The notes under the pieces were generated by a model. The model saw nothing but the letters and a program-made list of their open reading frames with translations. It did not search any database and was not told the origin of the DNA. From NCBI GenBank assembly GCA_019242135.1, contig JAFAWC010000602.1:1-5116 (forward strand): DNA of 5,116 bases, read 5' to 3'. The stretch comes from Mycobacteriaceae bacterium. Its GTDB lineage: Bacteria; Actinomycetota; Actinomycetes; Mycobacteriales; Mycobacteriaceae. The position numbers and the translations under genes are program-made. Of this stretch, positions 1 to 5,116 are shown one piece after another; the first letter of the stretch is position 1; each line of letters begins with the position of its first letter.

Positions 1-872
1 CCGGCGCGGGAGAACACGAAAACGATCGCGGGCAACAACGCGCTGTGATCGAGCGCCGAGATCACGTCGGGTCGGGACGGCGTGTGGTACAGGCGTGGCC
101 GCGGTCCGCGGCCACGACCCCGCGGGTCCGCGCCCAGCAGCCGGTCGGCCTCGCGCCGGTTGGCGATGTGACGCAGCAGCTGCGGGTTGACCACATTGCC
201 GCGCCCGGCGTCGTCGGGGCCGACGTCGGAGTAGTCGAACAGGTCGAACAGCCGCTTGCCGACCATCATGTGCTGCCACAGCGGCACCGGGCGGCGTTCG
301 TCGACGACGACGGTGGTGTCGCCGCGCACCGTTTGGATCCAACCGCCGAACTCCTCGGCATTGGACACCGTTGCCGACAGACTCACCACGCGTACCTCGT
401 CGGGCAGGTGCAGTATCACCTCTTCCCACACCGCACCGCGCATCCGGTCGGCAAGAAAGTGCACCTCGTCCATGACGACGTACAAAAGCCCGTGCAGGGC
501 ATCGGAATCCGCGTACAGCATGTTGCGCAGGACTTCGGTGGTCATCACCACCACTGGGGCGCCGGGATTGACCGACTGATCGCCGGTGAGCAGACCGATC
601 CTCTCGGGGCCGTACCGGCGGACCAGGTCGGTGTGCTTCTGGTTGCTCAGCGCCTTGATCGGGGTGGTGTAGAAGCACTTGCGGCCCGCATCCAGGGCGA
701 GATGGACGGCGAACTCTCCCACCACGGTCTTGCCTGCGCCGGTCGGCGCGCACACCAGCACACCGTGTCCGGATTCCAGCGCCGAACACGCCGTCACCTG
801 GAACGGGTCCAGCGTGAACGGCAGCAGCGCAGAGAAGTTCGCCAACTCCGAATTGGCGGTGATCGCGGTCAT
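1..872 (-). CDS. helY: HelY, Ski2/Mtr4-like DEVH-box helicase (N-terminal 290 residues; 3' part outside window)
   Basis: ATP-dependent superfamily 2 helicase of the Ski2/Mtr4 family, predicted to unwind RNA or DNA in the cytoplasm; its exact role in mycobacteria is not settled. I translated the open frame from the ATG at 872 to the window edge with no stop. Visible in order: F24-Q25 near the N-terminus (Q-motif-like position), Walker A APTGAGKT at residues 42–49, motif Ia TTPIKALSNQK at 69–79, a TTEVLRNM segment at 111–118, the DEVH box at 135–138 and motif III SAT at 166–168. An Arg/Gly/Pro-rich linker (RGRGRGPRPR, residues 251–260) precedes the start of RecA domain 2 (VFVFSRAG). The full protein is about 900 residues in M. 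tuberculosis, so roughly a third is here. The start lies 6 bp after the tatC stop, with GGAG directly abutting the ATG, too close for a normal ribosome site; coupling to tatC is likely. The N-terminus seems a few residues longer than relatives I recall. Identity is firm; the start is less so. Confidence 0.95.
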   Translation of the reverse strand, partial: MTAITANSELANFSALLPFTLDPFQVTACSALESGHGVLVCAPTGAGKTVVGEFAVHLALDAGRKCFYTTPIKALSNQKHTDLVRRYGPERIGLLTGDQSVNPGAPVVVMTTEVLRNMLYADSDALHGLLYVVMDEVHFLADRMRGAVWEEVILHLPDEVRVVSLSATVSNAEEFGGWIQTVRGDTTVVVDERRPVPLWQHMMVGKRLFDLFDYSDVGPDDAGRGNVVNPQLLRHIANRREADRLLGADPRGRGRGPRPRLYHTPSRPDVISALDHSALLPAIVFVFSRA

Positions 873-878
873 CTCCGG

Positions 879-1781
879 TTACGGCACCGTCGACGGCGGC
901 CCGATGGACGAGGCTTCGTCATCGGCGACGGCCCAGCCTGCGGCCGCGTCCCGTTTGGCCTTGCGCTTGTCGTGTATCCGGGCCACCTGGATGGCCAGCT
1001 CCAGCAAGATGGTCAGGGCGAGCCCCAGCGCGACCATCGAAAACGGATCCGATCCGGGCGTCGCGAACGCCGCGAAGACGAACATGGCGAAGATCAGCCC
1101 GCGCCGCCACGACTTCAACCGGGCGTAACTGAGCACCCCGATGAGGTTGAGCATGATGATCAGCAGCGGGAACTCGAAGCTGACGCCGAACACCAGCAGC
1201 AGATTGAGCAAGAAGCCGAAATACCGGTCGCCCGACAACGCGGTGACCTGCACGTTGCTGCCGACCGTCAGCAGGAAGTGCAGCGCCTTGGACAAGACGA
1301 CATAGGCAAGCACGGCTCCGGACACGAACAGCACCGCCGCGAAGCCCACGAACACCACCGCGAACCGGCGTTCGTTCTTGAACAGCCCCGGCGTGATGAA
1401 CGCCCATAGTTCGTAAAGCCACACCGGACAGGCCAGCACCACGCCCGCGGCCAGCCCGACCTTCAGGCGCAGCATGAACTGGTCGAACGGCGCGGTGGCA
1501 AGCAACCGGCAGCCGCCGTCGGCGCTGATGTCGGCCCGGGCGGACGCCGGCAGTGCGCAGTAGGGATGTCGCAGCCATTCACCGAGGCTCTGCACGCCGA
1601 AAAACCCGTGGCTGTACCAGAAGAACCCGAAGATCGTCGTGACGCCCACCGCCAGCATCGAGATCAGCAGTCGGGTGCGCAGTTCCCGCAGGTGATCGAC
1701 GAGCGACATCGTCCCGTCGGGGTTGACGCGACTACGGCGGCGGCGAGGGTCGAGCCGGCGCAGGAAACCGGGGGTCTTCAC
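879..1781 (-). CDS. tatC: TatC, Sec-independent twin-arginine translocase subunit
   Basis: Integral membrane receptor of the Tat pathway. It recognises twin-arginine signal peptides and recruits TatA to move folded proteins across the cytoplasmic membrane. The 300-residue product has a basic N-terminal tail ([11 protein letters not shown], 8–18), the family signature [10 protein letters not shown] (29–38) and six hydrophobic segments near 39–56, 103–126, 141–163, 187–213, 229–240 and 247–266. Conserved family motifs are [12 protein letters not shown] (128–139), containing the Glu equivalent to the signal-peptide-binding Glu103 of E. coli, and FGVSFEFP (198–205), containing the conserved intramembrane Glu (E203). 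The first outside loop is longer than in E. coli and holds two cysteines (C75, C91). The C-terminal tail after residue 267 is charged and cytoplasmic. It starts at GTG with no clear Shine-Dalgarno; an in-frame TGA lies four codons upstream, so no earlier start exists. ATG codon 25 is a possible alternative start just before the signature, but the basic tail ahead of it resembles mycobacterial TatC. It follows tatA by 53 bp. Confidence 0.97.
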   Translation of the reverse strand: MKTPGFLRRLDPRRRRSRVNPDGTMSLVDHLRELRTRLLISMLAVGVTTIFGFFWYSHGFFGVQSLGEWLRHPYCALPASARADISADGGCRLLATAPFDQFMLRLKVGLAAGVVLACPVWLYELWAFITPGLFKNERRFAVVFVGFAAVLFVSGAVLAYVVLSKALHFLLTVGSNVQVTALSGDRYFGFLLNLLLVFGVSFEFPLLIIMLNLIGVLSYARLKSWRRGLIFAMFVFAAFATPGSDPFSMVALGLALTILLELAIQVARIHDKRKAKRDAAAGWAVADDEASSIGPPSTVP

Positions 1782-1822
1782 AGGCGGTTGTCAGTGGCGC
1801 CGCGGCGGGCGGCTTATGGTGA

Positions 1823-1846
1823 CGGCCGTGGGCCTCAGGCCGGCCG
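1823..1846 (-). repeat. Inverted repeat (hairpin) centred on the tatA stop codon
   Basis: The plus strand reads cggccg-tgg-gcc-tca-ggc-cggccg. On the transcribed strand a 6-bp outer stem (CGGCCG with CGGCCG) encloses a 3-bp inner stem (GCC with GGC) separated by a three-base bulge, and the UGA stop of tatA forms the 3-base loop. No U-rich tract follows, so it is not a standard intrinsic terminator. It could protect the tatA 3' end or modulate read-through into tatC, or be a chance palindrome in GC-rich DNA; I cannot tell which. Confidence 0.4.
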
Positions 1847-2104
1847 GGCGTCGGTGTGGTTCGGGTCGGTAGCCCCGGAAGCCTCGGTGGCCGACGGATC
1901 TACCCGCTCGGACTGCACGGGGTTGGGCTTGGGCGTCTCCTCGGACTTCCCGTCGTGCTGCAGCTCCCGGATCTCGGACTTGAAGATGCGCATCGATCTC
2001 CCAAGCGAACGAGCGGCGTCGGGCAGCTTCTTTGAACCGAACACAAGAACGAGCACCGCAAGCAGCACCAGGATGTGCCAAAACTGTATGCCGTTAGCCC
2101 ACAT
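1835..2104 (-). CDS. tatA: TatA, Sec-independent twin-arginine translocase pore subunit
   Basis: Small single-span membrane protein that oligomerises on TatC to let folded Tat substrates cross the cytoplasmic membrane. The 89 residues show the standard layout: a short outside N-terminus, one hydrophobic helix at about 8–22 (polar Q7 and H10 at its outer end), the hinge motif FGSKKLP at 22–28, an amphipathic helix ([20 protein letters not shown], 29–48) and a hydrophilic, disordered tail rich in P, S, T, E and D. The FG-x-KKLP hinge and the length fit the TatA/E branch; TatB proteins usually carry FGP-x-xLP and are longer. The ATG at 2104 is supported by GGAGG six bases upstream, the best ribosome binding site in the window. 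It starts 27 bp after pafC and is followed by tatC. tatB is not here, which agrees with mycobacteria carrying it at another locus. Confidence 0.96.
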   Translation of the reverse strand: MWANGIQFWHILVLLAVLVLVFGSKKLPDAARSLGRSMRIFKSEIRELQHDGKSEETPKPNPVQSERVDPSATEASGATDPNHTDARPA

Positions 2105-2110
2105 GGCTGA

Positions 2111-2115
2111 CCTCC
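2111..2115 (-). promoter_or_regulatory. Ribosome binding site of tatA
   Basis: GGAGG on the minus strand, six bases before the tatA ATG. It is the only strong, well-spaced Shine-Dalgarno in front of any gene in this window and fixes the tatA start. It implies that tatA is translated independently, whereas pafB, pafC, tatC and helY lack an equally good site. Confidence 0.85.
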
Positions 2116-2128
2116 AGACGTCTCTACG

Positions 2129-2134
2129 ATGTTA
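2129..2134 (-). promoter_or_regulatory. Possible SigA-type -10 element ahead of tatA (weak)
   Basis: TAACAT on the minus strand fits the TANNNT pattern of mycobacterial -10 elements and overlaps the pafC stop codon. A start point about 7 bases downstream, near 2122, would give a leader of under 20 bases that still contains the GGAGG site. I see no convincing -35 at the usual spacing, although many mycobacterial promoters lack one. The sequence alone does not show that it is used. Confidence 0.25.
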
Positions 2135-3094
2135 CCGCAGCGATCGGGCGTCATAGGCTGACAGCGCCGCCGCGGCGCTGCGTCGCACCTGTGCGGCCAG
2201 CGACTCCGGTGCGAGCACTTTGACGGCGGAGCCGAAGCCCAGCACCAGCCGCGCCATCCACTCCTCGGAGGCGTACGTCATCTCCGCTTGGCAGGATCCG
2301 TCCGGCAGTTCGCGCACCATGCGCATCGGGTAATAGTCGAACATCCAGGTCGCGCCCGGCGCGACGTGTAGCGTCGCCGACGGCAACGACGGGTCGGCAT
2401 CGAACAATGACGTGTCGGGGCCCGCCGCCACGACGGGTGGCGGCGGCGCCGACGGTTCGTCGAGCACGTCGGCGGCGTCGATGCGGTCGAATCTGAACAG
2501 TCGCACGCCCTCGGCGCCGCGGCACCAGGCCTCCAGGTAACTGTGGTCGCCGACGAACACGATGCGGACGGGGTCGACGATGCGCCGTGACGAAGTGTCG
2601 TGCGACGCCGAGTAGTAGTCGATCGCCAGCGCGCGGCGCCGGCGCACCGCGTCGCGCACCGCCGCCGCCGCGGGGCGCTCCGCGGCGGTGGTGGTGGGGT
2701 GCTGCGCGGACACCTGCGGGTCTCCCCCGGCGGCGGATTCAATCTTCGCGATCGCGCTGCGGGCAGCCTGCGGATCGACCATGCCGGGCACTTCTTGAAG
2801 CGCGCGCAGTGCGACCAGCACGGCGGTCGCCTCGGTCGAGGTGAGCCGCAGCGGCCGGTCCATGCCGGCGGAGAACGTCACCTCGATGCTGTCCTCCGAG
2901 AACGACAGGTCGATGAGGTCACCCGGGCCGTAGCCGGGCAGCCCACACATCCACAGCTGGTTGAGGTCGGTCATCAACTGCTTGGTGCTCACGCCCAGGG
3001 CGGCGGCGGCCTCGGCGGCGCTGATCCCCGGGTTGGCCTGGAAGAACGGCACCATGTTCAGCAGCCGCACCAGCCGATTGGAAAGTGGGCTCAT
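2132..3094 (-). CDS. pafC: PafC, WYL-domain transcriptional regulator (partner of PafB)
   Basis: Subunit of the PafBC regulator, which activates the LexA/RecA-independent DNA-damage response in mycobacteria; single-stranded DNA is the reported signal. The 320-residue protein has an N-terminal helix-turn-helix/winged-helix region (about 1–60; recognition region near ISAAEAAAALGVSTKQL, 24–40), a middle linker that is Ala/Thr/Pro-rich at about 120–145, a WYL domain at about 146–212 with SYLEAWCRGAEG (185–196) and the FRFDRI strand (200–205), a proline-rich loop (about 214–225), and a C-terminal WCX-type domain (about 235–315). In the WYL core the usual W-Y-L triplet is replaced by S-Y-L, which I believe is normal for PafC. 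The ATG overlaps the pafB stop as ATGA, so translation is probably coupled and supplies the two partners together. No Shine-Dalgarno is evident, which fits coupling. tatA follows 27 bp later. The name rests on family resemblance and on position after pafA–pafB. Confidence 0.96.
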   Translation of the reverse strand: MSPLSNRLVRLLNMVPFFQANPGISAAEAAAALGVSTKQLMTDLNQLWMCGLPGYGPGDLIDLSFSEDSIEVTFSAGMDRPLRLTSTEATAVLVALRALQEVPGMVDPQAARSAIAKIESAAGGDPQVSAQHPTTTAAERPAAAAVRDAVRRRRALAIDYYSASHDTSSRRIVDPVRIVFVGDHSYLEAWCRGAEGVRLFRFDRIDAADVLDEPSAPPPPVVAAGPDTSLFDADPSLPSATLHVAPGATWMFDYYPMRMVRELPDGSCQAEMTYASEEWMARLVLGFGSAVKVLAPESLAAQVRRSAAAALSAYDARSLR

Positions 3095-4101
3095 GCGGGG
3101 ACCGGACCTGCCTGTGCACGCAACCGGGCGATCACCTCGTCACGCAGCGATTCGGGCTCGAGCACCACGGCGTCGGCGCCGTAACCGGCGACCTCCCGGG
3201 CCAGTCGGTCAACCGAGCCGATGTCGATGGCGATCACGTCACCGTCGCGGCCGCCCAGCGTCATCTGCTCGACCGCGGAGCCGGCACGACGCAGCGCGGT
3301 GGCACGCCCGGCGGCGACCCACACCCGGGCCGCCACCCCGGTCGGCGCCTCACCGACGACCTTCGCGACGATGTCGCGCAAGTCGACGTCGGCAGGCTTG
3401 CGCACGGCGCCGACGGGCCCGATCGGGTTCACCTCCGCACCGACGCGCGACAACCGGAAGGTGCGCACCGCGTCGCGGTCGCGGTCGCGGCCGACCAGAT
3501 ACCAGCGGCCGCGGTCGGTGACCACGCCCCACGGCTCGACCGTGCGCGTGGTGTACGGCTCGACCCGCGAGGCGCGGTGCTGAAATTGAACGGCCTGGCC
3601 AGAGTCGATGGCACTCAACAGGATTGGGAGTACTGCCTCCGAGCCGCGGATGCCCGGCAGGGCCGACGCCGACGCGATCGAGATGGAGGCGCTGGAGGGA
3701 TCAGTGGCTTCGATCTCGACGCCGGCGGCGCGGAGCTTCAAAAGTGCGCCCTGAGTGGCAGTGATGAGTTCCGGTGATTGCCACAGCTGCACCGCGACGG
3801 CAACGGCCGCCGCCTCCTCGGCGGTCAGGGCGATATCGGGCAGCGCATAGGCGTCGCGCTTGATCCGGTAGCCCTCGGTCGGGTCGAAACTCGAGACCCG
3901 GCCGATCTCCAGCGGAATTCCCAGGTCGCGCAGCTCGTTTTTGTCGCGCTCGAGCATTCGGCTGAACGCGTCGTCGGTAGGGCAGTCCGCGTACCCGGCG
4001 ACGACCCGGCGGATTCTTTCGGCGGTGAGGTAGGAGCGGGTGGACAGCAGGGCGATGACAAGGTTCATCAACCGCTCGACTCTGGAGATCCCCACCCGCA
4101 C
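3091..4101 (-). CDS. pafB: PafB, WYL-domain transcriptional regulator (partner of PafC)
   Basis: DNA-binding subunit that pairs with PafC to activate DNA-repair genes after damage, independently of LexA/RecA. The 336 residues comprise an N-terminal winged helix (about 8–82; helix SYLTAERIRRVVAGY at 23–37, then FSRMLERDKNELRDLGIPL at 46–64, typical of WYL regulators), a helical linker (about 92–127), a WYL domain (about 155–222) with the intact triplet W200-Y201-L202 in GRWYLVGRDRDRDAVRTFRLSRV-type context, and a C-terminal WCX domain (about 240–330) ending in GYGADAVVLEPESLRDEVIARL. It begins 12 bp after pafA. The first start is GTG at 4101; a second in-frame GTG at 4095 would give an N-terminus closer to the M. 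tuberculosis protein as I recall it. Neither has a good Shine-Dalgarno, so the start is unsettled by two codons. Despite early proposals of a role in pupylation (the name means proteasome accessory factor), the family acts in transcription. Confidence 0.96.
   Translation of the reverse strand: MRVGISRVERLMNLVIALLSTRSYLTAERIRRVVAGYADCPTDDAFSRMLERDKNELRDLGIPLEIGRVSSFDPTEGYRIKRDAYALPDIALTAEEAAAVAVAVQLWQSPELITATQGALLKLRAAGVEIEATDPSSASISIASASALPGIRGSEAVLPILLSAIDSGQAVQFQHRASRVEPYTTRTVEPWGVVTDRGRWYLVGRDRDRDAVRTFRLSRVGAEVNPIGPVGAVRKPADVDLRDIVAKVVGEAPTGVAARVWVAAGRATALRRAGSAVEQMTLGGRDGDVIAIDIGSVDRLAREVAGYGADAVVLEPESLRDEVIARLRAQAGPVPA
3473..3490. repeat. Three tandem copies of a hexamer inside pafB
   Basis: The plus strand carries tcgcgg three times in a row. 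It encodes the alternating Arg/Asp run (residues 205–210) just after the WYL triplet of PafB. A perfect 6-base repeat keeps the frame if it slips, so copy-number change would lengthen or shorten the charged loop by two residues. Three copies is short, and codon bias alone could produce it. Confidence 0.5.
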
Positions 4102-4113
4102 CAGCGTAGGTGC

Positions 4114-5116
4114 TCACATGCTGGCGATCAGCCGCTTAACACGCTCGTCGACGGACCGGAACGGGTCCTTGCACAGCACCGTGCGCTGCGCCTGGTCGTT
4201 GAGTTTGAGGTGCACCCAGTCGACCGTGAAGTCTCTGCCGGCCTCCTGAGCGGCGCTGATGAACTCGCCGCGCAGCTTGGCTCGGGTGGTCTGCGGCGGG
4301 GTGTCAACCGCGTCCTCGATCTCCTCGTCGGTGGTGACCCGGGCGGCCAGACCCTTGCGTTGCAGCAGGTCGAAGATGCCGCGACCGCGCTTGATGTCGT
4401 GATAGGCCAGGTCCAGCTGAGCGATCTTCGGATCGGAAAGCTCCATGTCGTAGCGGTCCTGGTAGCGCTGAAACAGCTTGCGTTTGATGACCCAGTCGAT
4501 CTCGGTGTCGACCTTCGCGAAGTCCTGGCTCTCGACCGCGTCGAGTTGGCGCCCCCACAGGTCGACGACCTGCTCGATCTGCGCGTTGGGCTCGCGCGTC
4601 TGCAAGTGTTCGACGGCACGGGCGTGGTACTCCCGCTGAATGTCCAGAGCGCTCGCCTGCCGGCCGCCCGCCAGCCGAACGGGCCGGCGGCCGGTCAAGT
4701 CGTGGCTGACCTCGCGGATGGCGCGGATGGGGTTGTCCAGCGAAAAGTCGCGGAAGGCCACACCCGATTCGACCATCTCCAGCACCAGCGCGGCGGTGCC
4801 GACCTTGAGCATCGTGGTGGTCTCGCACATGTTCGAGTCCCCGACGATCACGTGCAGCCTGCGGTACTTCTCGGCGTCGGCGTGCGGCTCGTCGCGGGTG
4901 TTGATGATTGGCCGGCTGCGGGTGGTGGCCGACGAGACACCTTCCCAGATGTGCTCGGCACGCTGGGACAGACAAAACGTCGCGGCCTTCGGCGTCTGCA
5001 GCACCTTGCCCGCTCCGCACACCAGCTGCCGGCTGACCAGGAACGGGATCAGCACGTCAGCCATCCGGCTGAACTCGCCGTGTCGGGCGACCAGGAAGTT
5101 CTCGTGGCAGCCGTAG
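4114..5116 (-). CDS. pafA: PafA, Pup–protein ligase (C-terminal 333 residues; 5' end outside window)
   Basis: Ligase that uses ATP to activate the C-terminal glutamate of Pup and join it to a substrate lysine through an isopeptide bond, marking proteins for the mycobacterial proteasome. It belongs to the carboxylate-amine ligase fold related to glutamine synthetase. The frame is open to the window edge; its first codon reads Tyr ([15 protein letters not shown]). An internal ATG at 5064 is not the real start: the residues before it match the family, and about 119 residues are missing against the 452-residue M. tuberculosis protein. Visible family segments include [80 protein letters not shown], and the C-terminal domain ending [16 protein letters not shown]. 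The N-terminal catalytic residues lie outside the window. A cysteine sits in SNMCETTT where I recall serine. It is told from the deamidase homologue Dop by its sequence and by pafB and pafC directly downstream. Confidence 0.97.
   Translation of the reverse strand, partial: YGCHENFLVARHGEFSRMADVLIPFLVSRQLVCGAGKVLQTPKAATFCLSQRAEHIWEGVSSATTRSRPIINTRDEPHADAEKYRRLHVIVGDSNMCETTTMLKVGTAALVLEMVESGVAFRDFSLDNPIRAIREVSHDLTGRRPVRLAGGRQASALDIQREYHARAVEHLQTREPNAQIEQVVDLWGRQLDAVESQDFAKVDTEIDWVIKRKLFQRYQDRYDMELSDPKIAQLDLAYHDIKRGRGIFDLLQRKGLAARVTTDEEIEDAVDTPPQTTRAKLRGEFISAAQEAGRDFTVDWVHLKLNDQAQRTVLCKDPFRSVDERVKRLIASM

Noticed and set aside
45..1409. 454-codon open frame on the plus strand
   Set aside because: It is antisense to both helY and tatC, crosses their boundary, and its product is a low-complexity mix rich in R, H, Q, G and E with no recognisable domain. 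Long antisense frames are expected in GC-rich coding DNA.
1792..1812. GC-rich palindromic stretch between tatA and tatC as an intrinsic terminator
   Set aside because: It contains a short perfect palindrome (cgccgcggcg) but no T-run on either strand, so it does not fit a Rho-independent terminator.
1566..2156. 196-codon plus-strand frame across tatC and tatA
   Set aside because: It lies opposite two firmly identified genes, spans their intergenic gap, and has no family features.
2600..3777. Several overlapping plus-strand frames opposite pafC and pafB
   Set aside because: They overlap each other in different frames, and their products are Arg/Ala/Pro/Gly-rich as expected of shadows; the minus-strand genes explain the sequence.
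4114..5064. Complete 316-residue PafA starting at the internal ATG
   Set aside because: The frame stays open to the window edge, and the 17 residues upstream match PafA, so the gene is cut by the window rather than short.
4640..5116. Plus-strand frame opposite pafA
   Set aside because: The minus strand here is highly conserved PafA; the plus-strand product resembles nothing known to me and simply mirrors PafA codons.
1..5116. A novel defence, mobile or secretion system
   Set aside because: All the coding sequence is accounted for by six known mycobacterial genes, with no integrase, transposase, toxin–antitoxin pair, repeat array or composition break.

Overview
The window comes from a high-GC actinobacterium, almost certainly a Mycobacterium or a close relative. 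The base composition is strongly GC-rich. Five complete or partial proteins read as close relatives of Mycobacterium tuberculosis proteins I recognise from memory, and the gene order matches the mycobacterial helY–tatC–tatA–pafC–pafB–pafA block (Rv2092c–Rv2097c). I cannot name a species from sequence alone.

Every supported gene lies on the minus strand, so transcription runs from high to low coordinates. In that order: pafA (Pup ligase, 5' end cut off by the window edge), pafB and pafC (paired WYL-domain transcription regulators), tatA and tatC (twin-arginine protein export), and helY (Ski2/Mtr4-like DEVH helicase, cut off by position 1 after 290 codons). The gaps are 12 bp, a 4-bp overlap, 27 bp, 53 bp and 6 bp. 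No stretch above 60 bp lacks a gene, and there is no sign of a mobile element, RNA gene, CRISPR array or attachment site. The layout suggests one transcription unit, or two if there is a promoter at the pafC end in front of tatA.

The cluster joins three jobs. PafA attaches the small protein Pup to lysines and so marks proteins for the mycobacterial proteasome. PafB and PafC form the regulator that activates the LexA/RecA-independent part of the mycobacterial DNA-damage response. TatA and TatC are two of the three usual subunits of the translocase that exports folded proteins; TatB is not in this window. HelY is a predicted RNA/DNA helicase. PafBC and the proteasome are linked in the literature, since proteasomal degradation helps cells recover after DNA damage. 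Why Tat and HelY share the block is not explained by the sequence.

I did not find a previously undescribed system. This is a conserved, ordinary chromosomal region. The points worth a second look are small: translational coupling, uncertain starts, a hairpin around the tatA stop, a cysteine pair in TatC, and a cysteine in a conserved PafA segment. All the long plus-strand reading frames are antisense shadows of these genes.
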